Shown here: one piece after another, positions 9,100 through 17,925 of the stretch | Layout: the number at the start of each line of letters is the position of its first letter | Position numbering within the stretch: position 1 is the stretch's first letter | Assembly (NCBI GenBank): GCA_025499625.1 | Contig: JAFMVD010000040.1 | Span: 1 to 56,227, forward strand | Direction of reading: 5' to 3' | DNA length: 56,227 nt | Origin: Carboxylicivirga fragile | Lineage (GTDB): Bacteria > Bacteroidota > Bacteroidia > Bacteroidales > Marinilabiliaceae | Notes under the pieces: generated by a model | Told to the model about the DNA's origin: nothing | Databases searched by the model: none | Seen by the model: the letters and a program-made list of their open reading frames with translations, nothing else | Program-made: the position numbers and the translations under genes

Positions 9100-9127
9100 C
9101 CGAAGCTTAATAGTTTCGGTTTTTTTA
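9100..9127 (+). terminator. Rho-independent terminator after the NfeD/SPFH operon
   Basis: CCGAA (9100-9104) and TTCGG (9115-9119) form a short stem followed by seven T residues (9120-9126). Confidence 0.7.
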
Positions 9128-9306
9128 AAAAAAAAACATGCGACCTGTTAAAAAGTGTCTAAAAGCATGTGAAATTTATGGTGATGTTTTTGTGATAAAT
9201 TGATATTAATGTGGTGTATATATGTGAAAAATGTTTTAAAATAAGGACTTGGTAGTTTGATGTGTCAGTCTATAGCATCTGATCTTGATTTTTATAACTG
9301 TTAAAA

Positions 9307-9339
9307 TTTGCTTAAAACACCTCGGTTTTGTTACATTTG
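9307..9339 (+). promoter_or_regulatory. Bacteroidota promoter for the first SusCD locus
   Basis: TTTG (9307-9310) and TACATTTG (9332-9339) are separated by 21 bases, matching the phylum's -33/-7 consensus exactly. It predicts a start near 9346 and a 50-base leader before the SusC ATG at 9397. The rest of the 322-base gap (9075-9396) holds only the terminator above and AT-rich sequence in which I see nothing else. Confidence 0.75.
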
Positions 9340-9387
9340 CAGAGCAATTAAACACGTAATTAATTTTTATAATTTATTAATTAAAAT

Positions 9388-9426
9388 CTTTAGTCTATGA
9401 AGAAAGTACTTTTAGCACTTTCGTTT
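9388..9426 (+). repeat. 39-base direct repeat at the SusC 5' end, copy 1
   Basis: Bases 9388-9426 (nine untranslated bases plus codons 1-10) are identical to 14729-14767, while the flanking bases and downstream codons differ at many synonymous sites. It is in direct orientation. Confidence 0.85.
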
Positions 9427-12400
9427 GTGGTTATTTGTGGTTTGCAGTCATTAATGGCTCAAACAACAGAAATAACTGGAACAGTTACTGATGCAGGAGA
9501 TGGGTTTCCTATCCCAGGAATTTCTGTATTTGTAAAGGGAACAACGGTTGGGACAGTTACTCGTCCTGACGGAACGTACGCTTTGGAGGTACCGGAAAAT
9601 GCAGAAACTTTGGTTTTCTCATTTATTGGGATGAGTACCCAAGAAATTCTTATTGAAGGACGTTCAGTAATTAATGTGGCAATGAAAAGTGATGCCGAAG
9701 ATCTTGATGAAGTTATTGTTGTAGCTTATGGTACCGCAAAAAAGTCATCTTTTACTGGGTCAGCAGGTGTTGTTGGAGCAGAAGAGCTTGAAAGTAGAAC
9801 AGTTACTTCCGTAACTCAGGCCTTAGAAGGTGCTACAACCGGTGTGCAGGTAACTTCGGGTTCGGGTCAGCCAGGTAGTTCACCTGAAATTAGAATTAGG
9901 GGTATTGGTACTCTAAACGGTACGGCCGATCCCTTGTTTATTGTTGATGGTGCAACTTACGAAAATGGTTTGGAGAATATTGATCCGAATGACATTGCAT
10001 CTATGACAATTCTTAAAGATGCATCCTCAACAGCACTTTATGGTTCACGTGCAGCCAACGGTGTTGTGTTGATAACAACTAAAAAGGGTAAATCAGGAGC
10101 TGGTTCAAAAGTTAATTTTAATGCTAGTGCCGTGGTTGGTGTTGTTACTCAGGCAATACCATATTATGAAACTGCAAACCCTTCGGAGTATTATGAGTTG
10201 ATGTTTGAATCTTACAAGAATAGTTTAATTTTTGGTAAATCAAACATGGATCCTGCAGATGCTGCGATTAAAGCTTCAGCAGAGATTTACGATAAATTAA
10301 AGTATAATCCATTTAATGTAGCAAATGATCAAATTGTTGGTACTGATGGGAGAATTAATCCTAATGCAAGGGTTACAATGCCGGGCTTGAACTGGTATGA
10401 GCCTTTAGAGCAAACCGGTAAACGTCAGAACTATAGTGTTACAGCTAATGGAGGTGGTGAAAACCACGATTTTATGTTTTCTATTGGTCATCTTGATGAA
10501 ACGGGGTACATAGTGAGTTCTAAGTATAAACGTACAAATGCTCGTATGGACGTTAATGTTACACCAACGAAATGGTTGAAACTGGGAACTAATATTTATG
10601 GTTATGCTACAGAAAAAGGATTAGCATCGGGTACTACTGGTAACACAAGCTATGGTAATCCTTTTTATTTCGCGCGTAATATGGGGCCTATTTATCCTGT
10701 ATGGCTTGTTGATCCATCAACACATGAATATATTCATGATGTTAATGGTCAGCGAATCTATGACTTAGGTGGTGGTTATAATGAGTTTGAAATTAACAAA
10801 CGCCCTGCCGCAGCAAACCCTGGTCGTCATATTATTGCTGAGCTTGATTATAATGATAATTTGGCTAAAACTAACGGAATTAGTAATCGCTCATATGCGA
10901 CTTTCAACTTGTACGAAGGTTTGTCTTTTACCATGCGTTACTCATTGGATATTCTAAATTCTATTGATTCTGAATTTGAGAACGAGATTGTTGGAGATGG
11001 TGCACCTACAGGACGCTATAGCCAAGATAGATTTACAAGAACAACTGAAACATTCAATCAGATCGTAAATTACGCTAAGTCATTTGGAGAGGGGCATAAT
11101 TTTGACTTTATGGTAGGCCATGAGAGTTATGATCGTAATTATTCAGACATGACAGGAATGAAAACTCAGATGACTGCCAAGGGGATTTATGAGTATGATA
11201 ATTTTGTTACACCAACCGATTTATCAGGGTATTCATCCGATTATCGACTTGAAAGTTATTTGGGGCAGTTGAAATATAACTATATGGATAAGTATTATTT
11301 CTCAGCCTCATTCCGTCGTGATGGATCTTCTCGTTTTCACCCGGATGAAAGATGGGGTAATTTCTATTCGGTAGGAGCTTCTTGGCGAATGGATCAGGAA
11401 CAGTTTATTCAGGATATCTCTTGGATAGATCAGTTAAAACTTAGATTATCGTATGGTGAGGTTGGTAATGATAAAATTGCTGGATATTACGCTTATCAAG
11501 CTAAGTATGGTTTTAGGCCAAACGCTGGTGAGCCAGGTTTAAATTGGTCTGATGTAGGTAATACTATTCTTACCTGGGAAACAAGTGCAAGTTATGATGC
11601 GGCATTAGAGTTTACTCTCTTAAATAATCGTATGCATGGTTCACTTGAGTACTATAGACGTAATTCAGTAGATTTATTGTATGAAGTGCCACTAGCCTTA
11701 TCTCAAGGTTTAGCACAGCAGCCAAGAAATGCTGCGACAATGGCTAATTCAGGATTTGAAATTGGCATTGGAGGTTCTGTTATTAAAACGGCTAGCTTTA
11801 CTTGGGATATTGACCTTCAAATGTCAACATTGAAGAATGAGATAACTGAAATTCCTGACCCATATATTGATGGATCTAAGCGTTGGTCAGAAGGACATTC
11901 TGTTTATGACTTTTTTACTTACGATTATTATGGTGTTAACTCTGAAACGGGTGCAGCTTTATTCCACGTTTGGAAAACTGATGATAAAACTGGTGAAACG
12001 GTTCCTCAGTACAATGAAGATGGATCGCCTGTATTATCAGAAAACTACTTAGATTCAGAGCAAGGATATACCGGAGACTCATCTATTCCTGATTTATTCG
12101 GGTCTATTGGAAATACCTTAAGTTACAAAGATTTCAGACTGACATTCTTGTTCACGTATGGAATTGGAGGCAAAATAATGGATTATTCTTATCGTGACTT
12201 AATGCATGAAGGTGAATATGGTAATGCTATTCATGTCGATCAGCTTAAAGGATGGAGAACGCCTGGTGAATCAAATGACATTCCTCGTTTGCAATTTGAT
12301 AATAGTTATTTGGCTCCAACTTCAGATCGTTGGTTAACTGATGCAAGTTATTTATCATTTAAGAATATCAACTTAAGCTATAATTTCAAGCAGAAGTTTG

Positions 12401-12567
12401 TTAGTGATTTAGGTATTAAGAGTTTAAGGGCTTTTGTTACAGGGGAAAATTTATTTATTTCTACTGCTAGAAAAGGTATGAATCCACAGCAAAATTTTGG
12501 AGGTACTACTAGTAACGTGTATTTACCAAGTAGAGTTTTCTCTATTGGTGTTAATGTTGGATTTTAA
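9397..12567 (+). CDS. SusC/RagA family TonB-linked outer-membrane transporter (first locus)
   Basis: The product of 1056 residues has a signal peptide (1-21, ending LMAQ). A CarboxypepD_reg-like domain spans about 25-100 and ends in DEVIVVAYGTAKK, the hallmark before the plug. The plug spans about 110-230 (GVQVTSGSGQPGSSPEIRIRG, DPLFIVDG, ASSTALYGSRAANGVVLITTKKGK). A long TonB-dependent barrel follows, ending in aromatic VFSIGVNVGF. It would import an oligosaccharide or peptide together with the SusD lipoprotein encoded 27 bases downstream. No glycoside hydrolase or peptidase gene is linked, so the substrate cannot be told. Its first 30 coding bases and the 9 bases before them are identical to those of the second SusC gene at 14738. 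Confidence 0.95.
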   Translation: MKKVLLALSFVVICGLQSLMAQTTEITGTVTDAGDGFPIPGISVFVKGTTVGTVTRPDGTYALEVPENAETLVFSFIGMSTQEILIEGRSVINVAMKSDAEDLDEVIVVAYGTAKKSSFTGSAGVVGAEELESRTVTSVTQALEGATTGVQVTSGSGQPGSSPEIRIRGIGTLNGTADPLFIVDGATYENGLENIDPNDIASMTILKDASSTALYGSRAANGVVLITTKKGKSGAGSKVNFNASAVVGVVTQAIPYYETANPSEYYELMFESYKNSLIFGKSNMDPADAAIKASAEIYDKLKYNPFNVANDQIVGTDGRINPNARVTMPGLNWYEPLEQTGKRQNYSVTANGGGENHDFMFSIGHLDETGYIVSSKYKRTNARMDVNVTPTKWLKLGTNIYGYATEKGLASGTTGNTSYGNPFYFARNMGPIYPVWLVDPSTHEYIHDVNGQRIYDLGGGYNEFEINKRPAAANPGRHIIAELDYNDNLAKTNGISNRSYATFNLYEGLSFTMRYSLDILNSIDSEFENEIVGDGAPTGRYSQDRFTRTTETFNQIVNYAKSFGEGHNFDFMVGHESYDRNYSDMTGMKTQMTAKGIYEYDNFVTPTDLSGYSSDYRLESYLGQLKYNYMDKYYFSASFRRDGSSRFHPDERWGNFYSVGASWRMDQEQFIQDISWIDQLKLRLSYGEVGNDKIAGYYAYQAKYGFRPNAGEPGLNWSDVGNTILTWETSASYDAALEFTLLNNRMHGSLEYYRRNSVDLLYEVPLALSQGLAQQPRNAATMANSGFEIGIGGSVIKTASFTWDIDLQMSTLKNEITEIPDPYIDGSKRWSEGHSVYDFFTYDYYGVNSETGAALFHVWKTDDKTGETVPQYNEDGSPVLSENYLDSEQGYTGDSSIPDLFGSIGNTLSYKDFRLTFLFTYGIGGKIMDYSYRDLMHEGEYGNAIHVDQLKGWRTPGESNDIPRLQFDNSYLAPTSDRWLTDASYLSFKNINLSYNFKQKFVSDLGIKSLRAFVTGENLFISTARKGMNPQQNFGGTTSNVYLPSRVFSIGVNVGF

Positions 12568-12594
12568 TTGAGATTGATTTAAAAAAATAAAGTT

Positions 12595-14241
12595 ATGATG
12601 AAATATATTAATAAACTCATATTAGGGTTATTGGTTGTTGCATCTGTTGGTTGTTCTGATGATTTTCTAGAAACAAAACCAACTAATGCAGTTTCACCAG
12701 GAGATGCTCTTACTTCTCCAACCAGTTTGTTGGCGTCGTTAAATGGTATGCATAGAACTATGTACTCTCAATCTCCATTAGAAGTTGGTTCAACCAATTA
12801 TACATATGCAGGAGAAGGTTTTATTATTCCAATGTTAGAATTTCCTGCAAGTGATGCTTTACATACTACCTCGGGTAATGGTTGGTTTAGAAGCCAGTTG
12901 AAATGGATTGTTCATACTAACCCTAATCGTGGTGAAGTTGAATGGGTGTGGCATCATTACTACCATATGATAGGTAGTGCCAATAATATCATTAATGCAT
13001 CTGAAGATATATTTGAAGATGAGTTGATGTCTAGTATTCTTGGACAAGCCAAAGCTTATCGCGCTTATTCTTACTTTAGATTAGTTCAGCTATTTGCTAA
13101 TAGTTATGCTTGGGGTAATCCATCTACGGATCCTGGGGTGCCAGTGATGTTAGAAACGGCATTGCCTTATGAAGGAAAACCTAGAGAAACGGTAGCGAAA
13201 GTGTATGAGCAAATTGAAAAGGATTTAACTGAAGCAATTGCTCATATGGAAAACGCTCAGAATATGCCAAATAAATCACACCTTAATATGAATACTGTTA
13301 AGGGTATTGCTGCGCGTGTTGCTCTTGTTAAAGGCGAATGGAGTAAAGCAGCAAGTTTCGCTAATGAGGCTAGAGCCGGTTATGAATTAATGGGAGAAGC
13401 TGAATATAAAAGTGGATTTAATGTGATTACTGGCACGGAAGTTATGTGGGCTGGTGACATTATTAGTGACCAAACAACATATTATCGTGCATGGTTTTAT
13501 TTTATTGGGACTAACTTTAACGGTACACAAAACAGAACCAACCCTAAGATTATTAATACTGAGTTGTTTTCTCAAATCGCTGATACTGATTACCGTAAGG
13601 ATTTGTGGTTACCATTAGCACCGAATACCGTTGATGGATGGTCGAATGACCCTAATTATAATGAGGATGAAAATTCGGATAGATTTTGGGCGGAGTATGA
13701 TAAAGTTATAGAAACTTACGGAATGACAAGTCGTTTTGAAACGTATCCTCATATGTCGGTTAAGTTCTTAAATGCAAACCCTGGAACCATTGATCCGGAT
13801 GATGTGCTGTATATGCGTGCTTCTGAAATGTATTTGATCGAGGCTGAGGCCTTAGCTCGATCCGGAGGAAGTGATGCTGAAGCTGCCAAGGTTTTATTTG
13901 ACCTTGTTTCTGCCAGAGACGAAGCATACGTTCTATCTACTAATACAGGTGATGCCTTAATTGAGGAGATTAAACTACATCGTCGAATTGAATTATGGGG
14001 CGAGGGACGCCGTTGGTTAGATATGTTGCGATACGATGAAGAGTTAAATCGTGAGGGAACTATTAAGGATGAAGATGGAAACTTAATTGGAACTGGTGCT
14101 GATTCTGGTTTATATGCTGATGGTTACAAACAAGATAAGCCTTCGGTTAATGTTAATTGGATTTATCAGATACCGCAAGGTGAGATAAATGCAAATATTA
14201 ATATGACTGAAGATGATCAAAATCCATCTGCACCTTTGTAG
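12595..14241 (+). CDS. SusD/RagB family surface lipoprotein (first locus)
   Basis: This 548-residue lipoprotein has a type II signal ending VASVGC. Cys20 is followed by SDD, an acidic surface-export signal typical of Bacteroidota SusD proteins. The N-terminal SusD-like region has TPR helices (about 60-230; QAKAYRAYSYFRLVQLFANSY). The C-terminal RagB/SusD domain includes DDVLYMRASEMYLIEAEALARSGG, EIKLHRRIELWGEGRRWLDMLRY and the closing QIPQGEINANINMTEDDQNPSAPL. It caps the SusC transporter as a substrate-binding lid. It ends the operon; two strong terminators follow. Confidence 0.95.
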   Translation: MMKYINKLILGLLVVASVGCSDDFLETKPTNAVSPGDALTSPTSLLASLNGMHRTMYSQSPLEVGSTNYTYAGEGFIIPMLEFPASDALHTTSGNGWFRSQLKWIVHTNPNRGEVEWVWHHYYHMIGSANNIINASEDIFEDELMSSILGQAKAYRAYSYFRLVQLFANSYAWGNPSTDPGVPVMLETALPYEGKPRETVAKVYEQIEKDLTEAIAHMENAQNMPNKSHLNMNTVKGIAARVALVKGEWSKAASFANEARAGYELMGEAEYKSGFNVITGTEVMWAGDIISDQTTYYRAWFYFIGTNFNGTQNRTNPKIINTELFSQIADTDYRKDLWLPLAPNTVDGWSNDPNYNEDENSDRFWAEYDKVIETYGMTSRFETYPHMSVKFLNANPGTIDPDDVLYMRASEMYLIEAEALARSGGSDAEAAKVLFDLVSARDEAYVLSTNTGDALIEEIKLHRRIELWGEGRRWLDMLRYDEELNREGTIKDEDGNLIGTGADSGLYADGYKQDKPSVNVNWIYQIPQGEINANINMTEDDQNPSAPL

Positions 14242-14274
14242 GTAGGTTTTCTTATAAAGAAATATTTTAATTAA

Positions 14275-14307
14275 GTGCAACTAGATTTTTCTAGTTGCAC
14301 TTTTTTT
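14275..14307 (+). terminator. Rho-independent terminator after the first SusCD pair
   Basis: GTGCAACTAGA (14275-14285) and TCTAGTTGCAC (14290-14300) pair over 11 bp with a four-base loop, followed by seven T residues. Confidence 0.92.
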
Positions 14308-14367
14308 ATGGTGTAGTTCGTTATTATTAATAACGTTCAAGGATTGGTGCAAGAGGGGGAACAATCT

Positions 14368-14412
14368 CTCTACTTACTTGATGTTTTTATAATATAAAGT
14401 AAGTAGAGTTTT
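14368..14412 (+). terminator. Second hairpin with T-rich tail after the first SusCD pair
   Basis: CTCTACTTACTT (14368-14379) and AAGTAAGTAGAG (14397-14408) form a 12-bp stem with a 17-base AT-rich loop followed by TTTTATTTTT. It is probably a back-up terminator. Confidence 0.6.
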
Positions 14413-14728
14413 ATTTTTGGTTCTAAACAAATTGTGGTAGCTAGGGTCTAAAGAGAGTTAATTGTTAAAAAATGCAAATTTATTTTAATTAAAAACAACA
14501 TATTGATTCCTGTCGATTTGGAGGTGAAGATTTAAATATTCTTTTAATTTGTAACTAAAGCAGCTTTCAACGCGCTTAGACTGAAAGAAAAGTGTTGCTC
14601 GTCATAAAACAGCATGATGCTAATCATGGTTAAAATATGATGATAGCATACAATTATTGTTACTTTTTATTAATTTAGCGGCATAATTGTAACAAAACAA
14701 TTAATTGTCCTATTTATTAATTTTAAAC

Positions 14729-14767
14729 CTTTAGTCTATGAAGAAAGTACTTTTAGCACTTTCGTTT
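14729..14767 (+). repeat. 39-base direct repeat at the SusC 5' end, copy 2
   Basis: It is identical to 9388-9426 and covers nine untranslated bases and the first ten codons of the second SusC gene. Confidence 0.85.
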
Positions 14768-17700
14768 ATGGTTATAGTTAGTTTGCAAGCTTTAGTAGCT
14801 CAAACAACAAATATAACCGGAACTGTGACTGATGCAAGCGATGGTAGTCCCATACCAGGTGTATCAGTATTTGTAAAAGGAACAACTGTAGGTACGGTAA
14901 CACAACCCGATGGAGTCTACAATTTATCTGTTCCAAATGATGCCGAAATTTTGGTGTTCTCTTTTGTTGGAATGACTTCGCAAGAGATTGCTATTGCAGG
15001 TCAGACTAAAATTGATGCTGTAATGAGCAGTGATTCTGAAAACATTGATGAAGTTATCGTAGTAGCCTATGGTACTTCTACAAAAGGATCGTATACAGGT
15101 TCTGCTGCTGTTATAGATGCTGAGACAATAGAAAAGCGTCAGGTTTCCAATGTTTCTCAGGCCTTGTCAGGAACTATGGCAGGTGTTCAGGTGCTTAGTA
15201 ATAATGGACAGCCTGGTGAGGATGCAACCATTCGTATTCGTGGTGTTGGATCTATTAACGCTGGCTCTGATCCTCTTTATGTTGTGGACGGGGTTCCTTT
15301 TGATGGTGATTTATCATCAATTAGTTCCTCAGATATTGCATCGATGACTGTATTGAAAGATGCGGCTTCTACTGCATTGTATGGTGCTCGTGGAGCAAAT
15401 GGTATCATCATGATTACAACTAAGAAAGCCAAATCTGGAAAAGTTGTTATAAATTTTGATGCGAAGTATGGTATGAATTCACGTGCTGTTGAGAATTACG
15501 AAGTTTTAACAAGCCCACAGAATTATATTGAGAATAGCTATCAAGCTATTTACAATGCTGGTATTTATAATTTAGGTTATTCCCCGGCTGACGCTAATAT
15601 TTATGCCAACTCCAAAATCATGACAGGTTCTGAAGGTGGTTCGGGATATCAAATATATACTTTACCTGATGGGGAGTATTTAGTTGGAAACAACGGTAAA
15701 TTGAATCCTAATGCGACTTTGGGTTATAGTGATGGAGAGTATTATTATACTCCTGATGATTGGGCCGGTGAAACATTTAAAAACAATCCTAGACAAGAAT
15801 ACAATCTGTCTATCTCTGCTGGAACCGACAAGAATTCATACTACCTTTCATTTAATTATTTAGATGATAAAGGTGTGATAGATGGTTCTGGTTTCTCTCG
15901 TCTCTCAGGTCGTTTGAGAGGTGATCAGAAAGTAACTGACTGGTTAAAAGTTGGTGCTAATGTAAGTATCAATAATATTCAGAGTGATTATCCTGGAGAA
16001 CAAGTATCAACAACCTCTAGTGGTAATGCTTTCTTTATCTCTAATTACATTGCTCCTATATATCCGTTGTACGTTCGTGATGCTGAAACGAAAGGTATTT
16101 TATTAAATAATGGTCGTAAGATATATGATTATGGTGACGGACAGAGCACTAACATGGACCGTGCGTTTATGTCGATAGCGAATCCAGCTGGTGACTTAAC
16201 GTATAATAATACTGACATCAAAAGTGACGTAATAAACAGTTCATGGTTTGCTGAAATTTCACCTATTCAAGGTTTAAAAATTAATGCACGTTATGGTTTG
16301 AATGTGAATAATGAACGCTATTATGACCTAGGTAATACTTATATGGGGCAAAGTGCTCCTGATGGATCAGCATACCAACAGAATTCTAGGACTTTTGGTT
16401 TTAATCAGCAATATGTTGCTAATTATCAATTCGCGATACAGGATCAACATCAGTTTGATATTACAGCTGGTTATGATGGGTATAAGTATGAGTATGAGCT
16501 TGTTTACGCAGCTGGAAATAATTTATATAACCCAGAGAGTTATTACGTAGATAATGCAATTGACAACATCAGAGGTGGTGGCTCGAAAGACAGTTATGCA
16601 ACCGAAGGTATATTTACTCGGATTAACTATTCATTACAAGATAAGTATTTCTTTAATGTTGCGTATCGTCGTGATGCATCATCTCGTTTCCACCCAGATA
16701 ACCGTTGGGGTAACTTCTTTTCGGCTAGTGGAGCTTGGTTAATCAGTAATGAGTCATTTATGGATGGTTTACCTTGGGTTAATATGTTGAAGCTAAAAGC
16801 TTCTTATGGTGAGCAAGGAAACGATGCTATCGGAAACTATTACGCCTACGCTGATCAATGGAAAGTAAGTGGAGCTGAGGGGGTATTTGCTGATGGAACT
16901 TTGGATTATAAGGGTAATAAAGACATTACATGGGAGACATCCACTTCGTATAATACGGGTGTTGATTTTGCCGTGCTTAATAATAGTTTGAGTGGTACAG
17001 TTGAGTATTTTGGACGAAAATCATCTGATATGCTATATTATGCCCCGGTAACCGGTATCGCTGGATATAATACAATTCCAATGAATATTGGTTCGATGAC
17101 CAATTCGGGTTTAGAACTAGACCTTGCTTACACAATCATTAAAAGATCTAATATACAGTGGAGTGTGAATGCAAATGCCACTTTCATTAAAAATAAAATA
17201 AATAAACTGTCTCCTGAGTTAAATGGTGAGTTAATTGATGGAGCTCGTATTTATGAAGAAGGTGAGTCTATGTATCGTATGTTTTTAGTGGAGTATGCAG
17301 GGGTTAATGCTGAAACCGGGGAAGCAGAATATTGGACGACAAATGATGCCGGCGTACGTGAACGTACAGCTGATTATTCGCAGGCAGCTGATCATAAAAT
17401 TGCGACTGATGACCTGTTGTCAACAGTTTATGGTGGATTTGGCACCTCGGTTAATGCCTATGGTTTTGATGCATCTGTATTGTTTTCATATCAATTAGGA
17501 GGTCAGATTTATGATTCGGGTTATGCTCGTTTAATGCATAGTGGAACTCCTGGTAGTGCTGGTCAAAACTGGCATAAGGACATTTACAATGCCTGGACAC
17601 CAGAAAATCCAAATACGGACGTGCCGCGTATGAATGCAAACGATCGTTATGCAAGTAGTCAATCAACTCGTTTTTTAACAAGTTCAGATTATCTAAGCTT

Positions 17701-17908
17701 GAATAATATAACCATTGGTTATACACTTCCGTCTAACATTGTATCTCGTTTAAAAGTGCAGAAATTACGTATTTATGTAGCGGCTGAAAATGTAGCACTT
17801 TGGTCAAAACGAAAAGGATTAGATCCACGCCAAAGTTTTACTTCTGCAACAACAGCGCGTTATACGCCTATTCGTACTATTTCGGGTGGTATAAACTTGG
17901 TGTTTTAA
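14738..17908 (+). CDS. SusC/RagA family TonB-linked outer-membrane transporter (second locus)
   Basis: It has the same architecture and, by coincidence or descent, the same length (1056 residues) as the first SusC. There is a signal peptide ending LVAQ, a CarboxypepD_reg-like domain (about 25-100) ending DEVIVVAYGTSTK, a plug (about 110-225; GVQVLSNNGQPGEDATIRIRG, DPLYVVDGVPF, AASTALYGARGANGIIMITTKKAK), and a barrel ending ARYTPIRTISGGINLVF. The N-terminal third is closely related to the first copy and the barrel is much less so, so substrate specificity has probably diverged. SusD and a third lipoprotein follow at 17 and 27 bases, forming one operon. It probably imports a different oligomer from the first locus. 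Confidence 0.95.
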   Translation: MKKVLLALSFMVIVSLQALVAQTTNITGTVTDASDGSPIPGVSVFVKGTTVGTVTQPDGVYNLSVPNDAEILVFSFVGMTSQEIAIAGQTKIDAVMSSDSENIDEVIVVAYGTSTKGSYTGSAAVIDAETIEKRQVSNVSQALSGTMAGVQVLSNNGQPGEDATIRIRGVGSINAGSDPLYVVDGVPFDGDLSSISSSDIASMTVLKDAASTALYGARGANGIIMITTKKAKSGKVVINFDAKYGMNSRAVENYEVLTSPQNYIENSYQAIYNAGIYNLGYSPADANIYANSKIMTGSEGGSGYQIYTLPDGEYLVGNNGKLNPNATLGYSDGEYYYTPDDWAGETFKNNPRQEYNLSISAGTDKNSYYLSFNYLDDKGVIDGSGFSRLSGRLRGDQKVTDWLKVGANVSINNIQSDYPGEQVSTTSSGNAFFISNYIAPIYPLYVRDAETKGILLNNGRKIYDYGDGQSTNMDRAFMSIANPAGDLTYNNTDIKSDVINSSWFAEISPIQGLKINARYGLNVNNERYYDLGNTYMGQSAPDGSAYQQNSRTFGFNQQYVANYQFAIQDQHQFDITAGYDGYKYEYELVYAAGNNLYNPESYYVDNAIDNIRGGGSKDSYATEGIFTRINYSLQDKYFFNVAYRRDASSRFHPDNRWGNFFSASGAWLISNESFMDGLPWVNMLKLKASYGEQGNDAIGNYYAYADQWKVSGAEGVFADGTLDYKGNKDITWETSTSYNTGVDFAVLNNSLSGTVEYFGRKSSDMLYYAPVTGIAGYNTIPMNIGSMTNSGLELDLAYTIIKRSNIQWSVNANATFIKNKINKLSPELNGELIDGARIYEEGESMYRMFLVEYAGVNAETGEAEYWTTNDAGVRERTADYSQAADHKIATDDLLSTVYGGFGTSVNAYGFDASVLFSYQLGGQIYDSGYARLMHSGTPGSAGQNWHKDIYNAWTPENPNTDVPRMNANDRYASSQSTRFLTSSDYLSLNNITIGYTLPSNIVSRLKVQKLRIYVAAENVALWSKRKGLDPRQSFTSATTARYTPIRTISGGINLVF

Positions 17909-17925
17909 AAACTTAAATAAGTGAT

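Larger units (their letters stand above)
14242..14737. other. 496-base intergenic region between the two SusCD loci
   Basis: It holds two terminator hairpins in its first 170 bases (annotated separately). The rest is AT-rich leader of the second SusC gene. TAATTTAG at 14671-14678 is a poor -7 candidate with no good -33 partner. I see no small gene or structured RNA. Confidence 0.6.

Noticed and set aside
14275-14412. A small RNA formed by the two hairpins after the first SusD gene
   Set aside because: Each hairpin has its own T tail and lies directly behind a gene end, so paired terminators are the simpler reading.
9388-14767. The two SusC genes as an invertible (shufflon) expression locus
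   Set aside because: The shared 39-base blocks are direct, not inverted, both genes have complete partners, and there is no invertase or recombinase gene nearby.
17451-17726. A 91-codon minus-strand frame inside the second SusC gene
   Set aside because: It is wholly antisense to a well-supported barrel-coding region and has no domain or start signal of its own.
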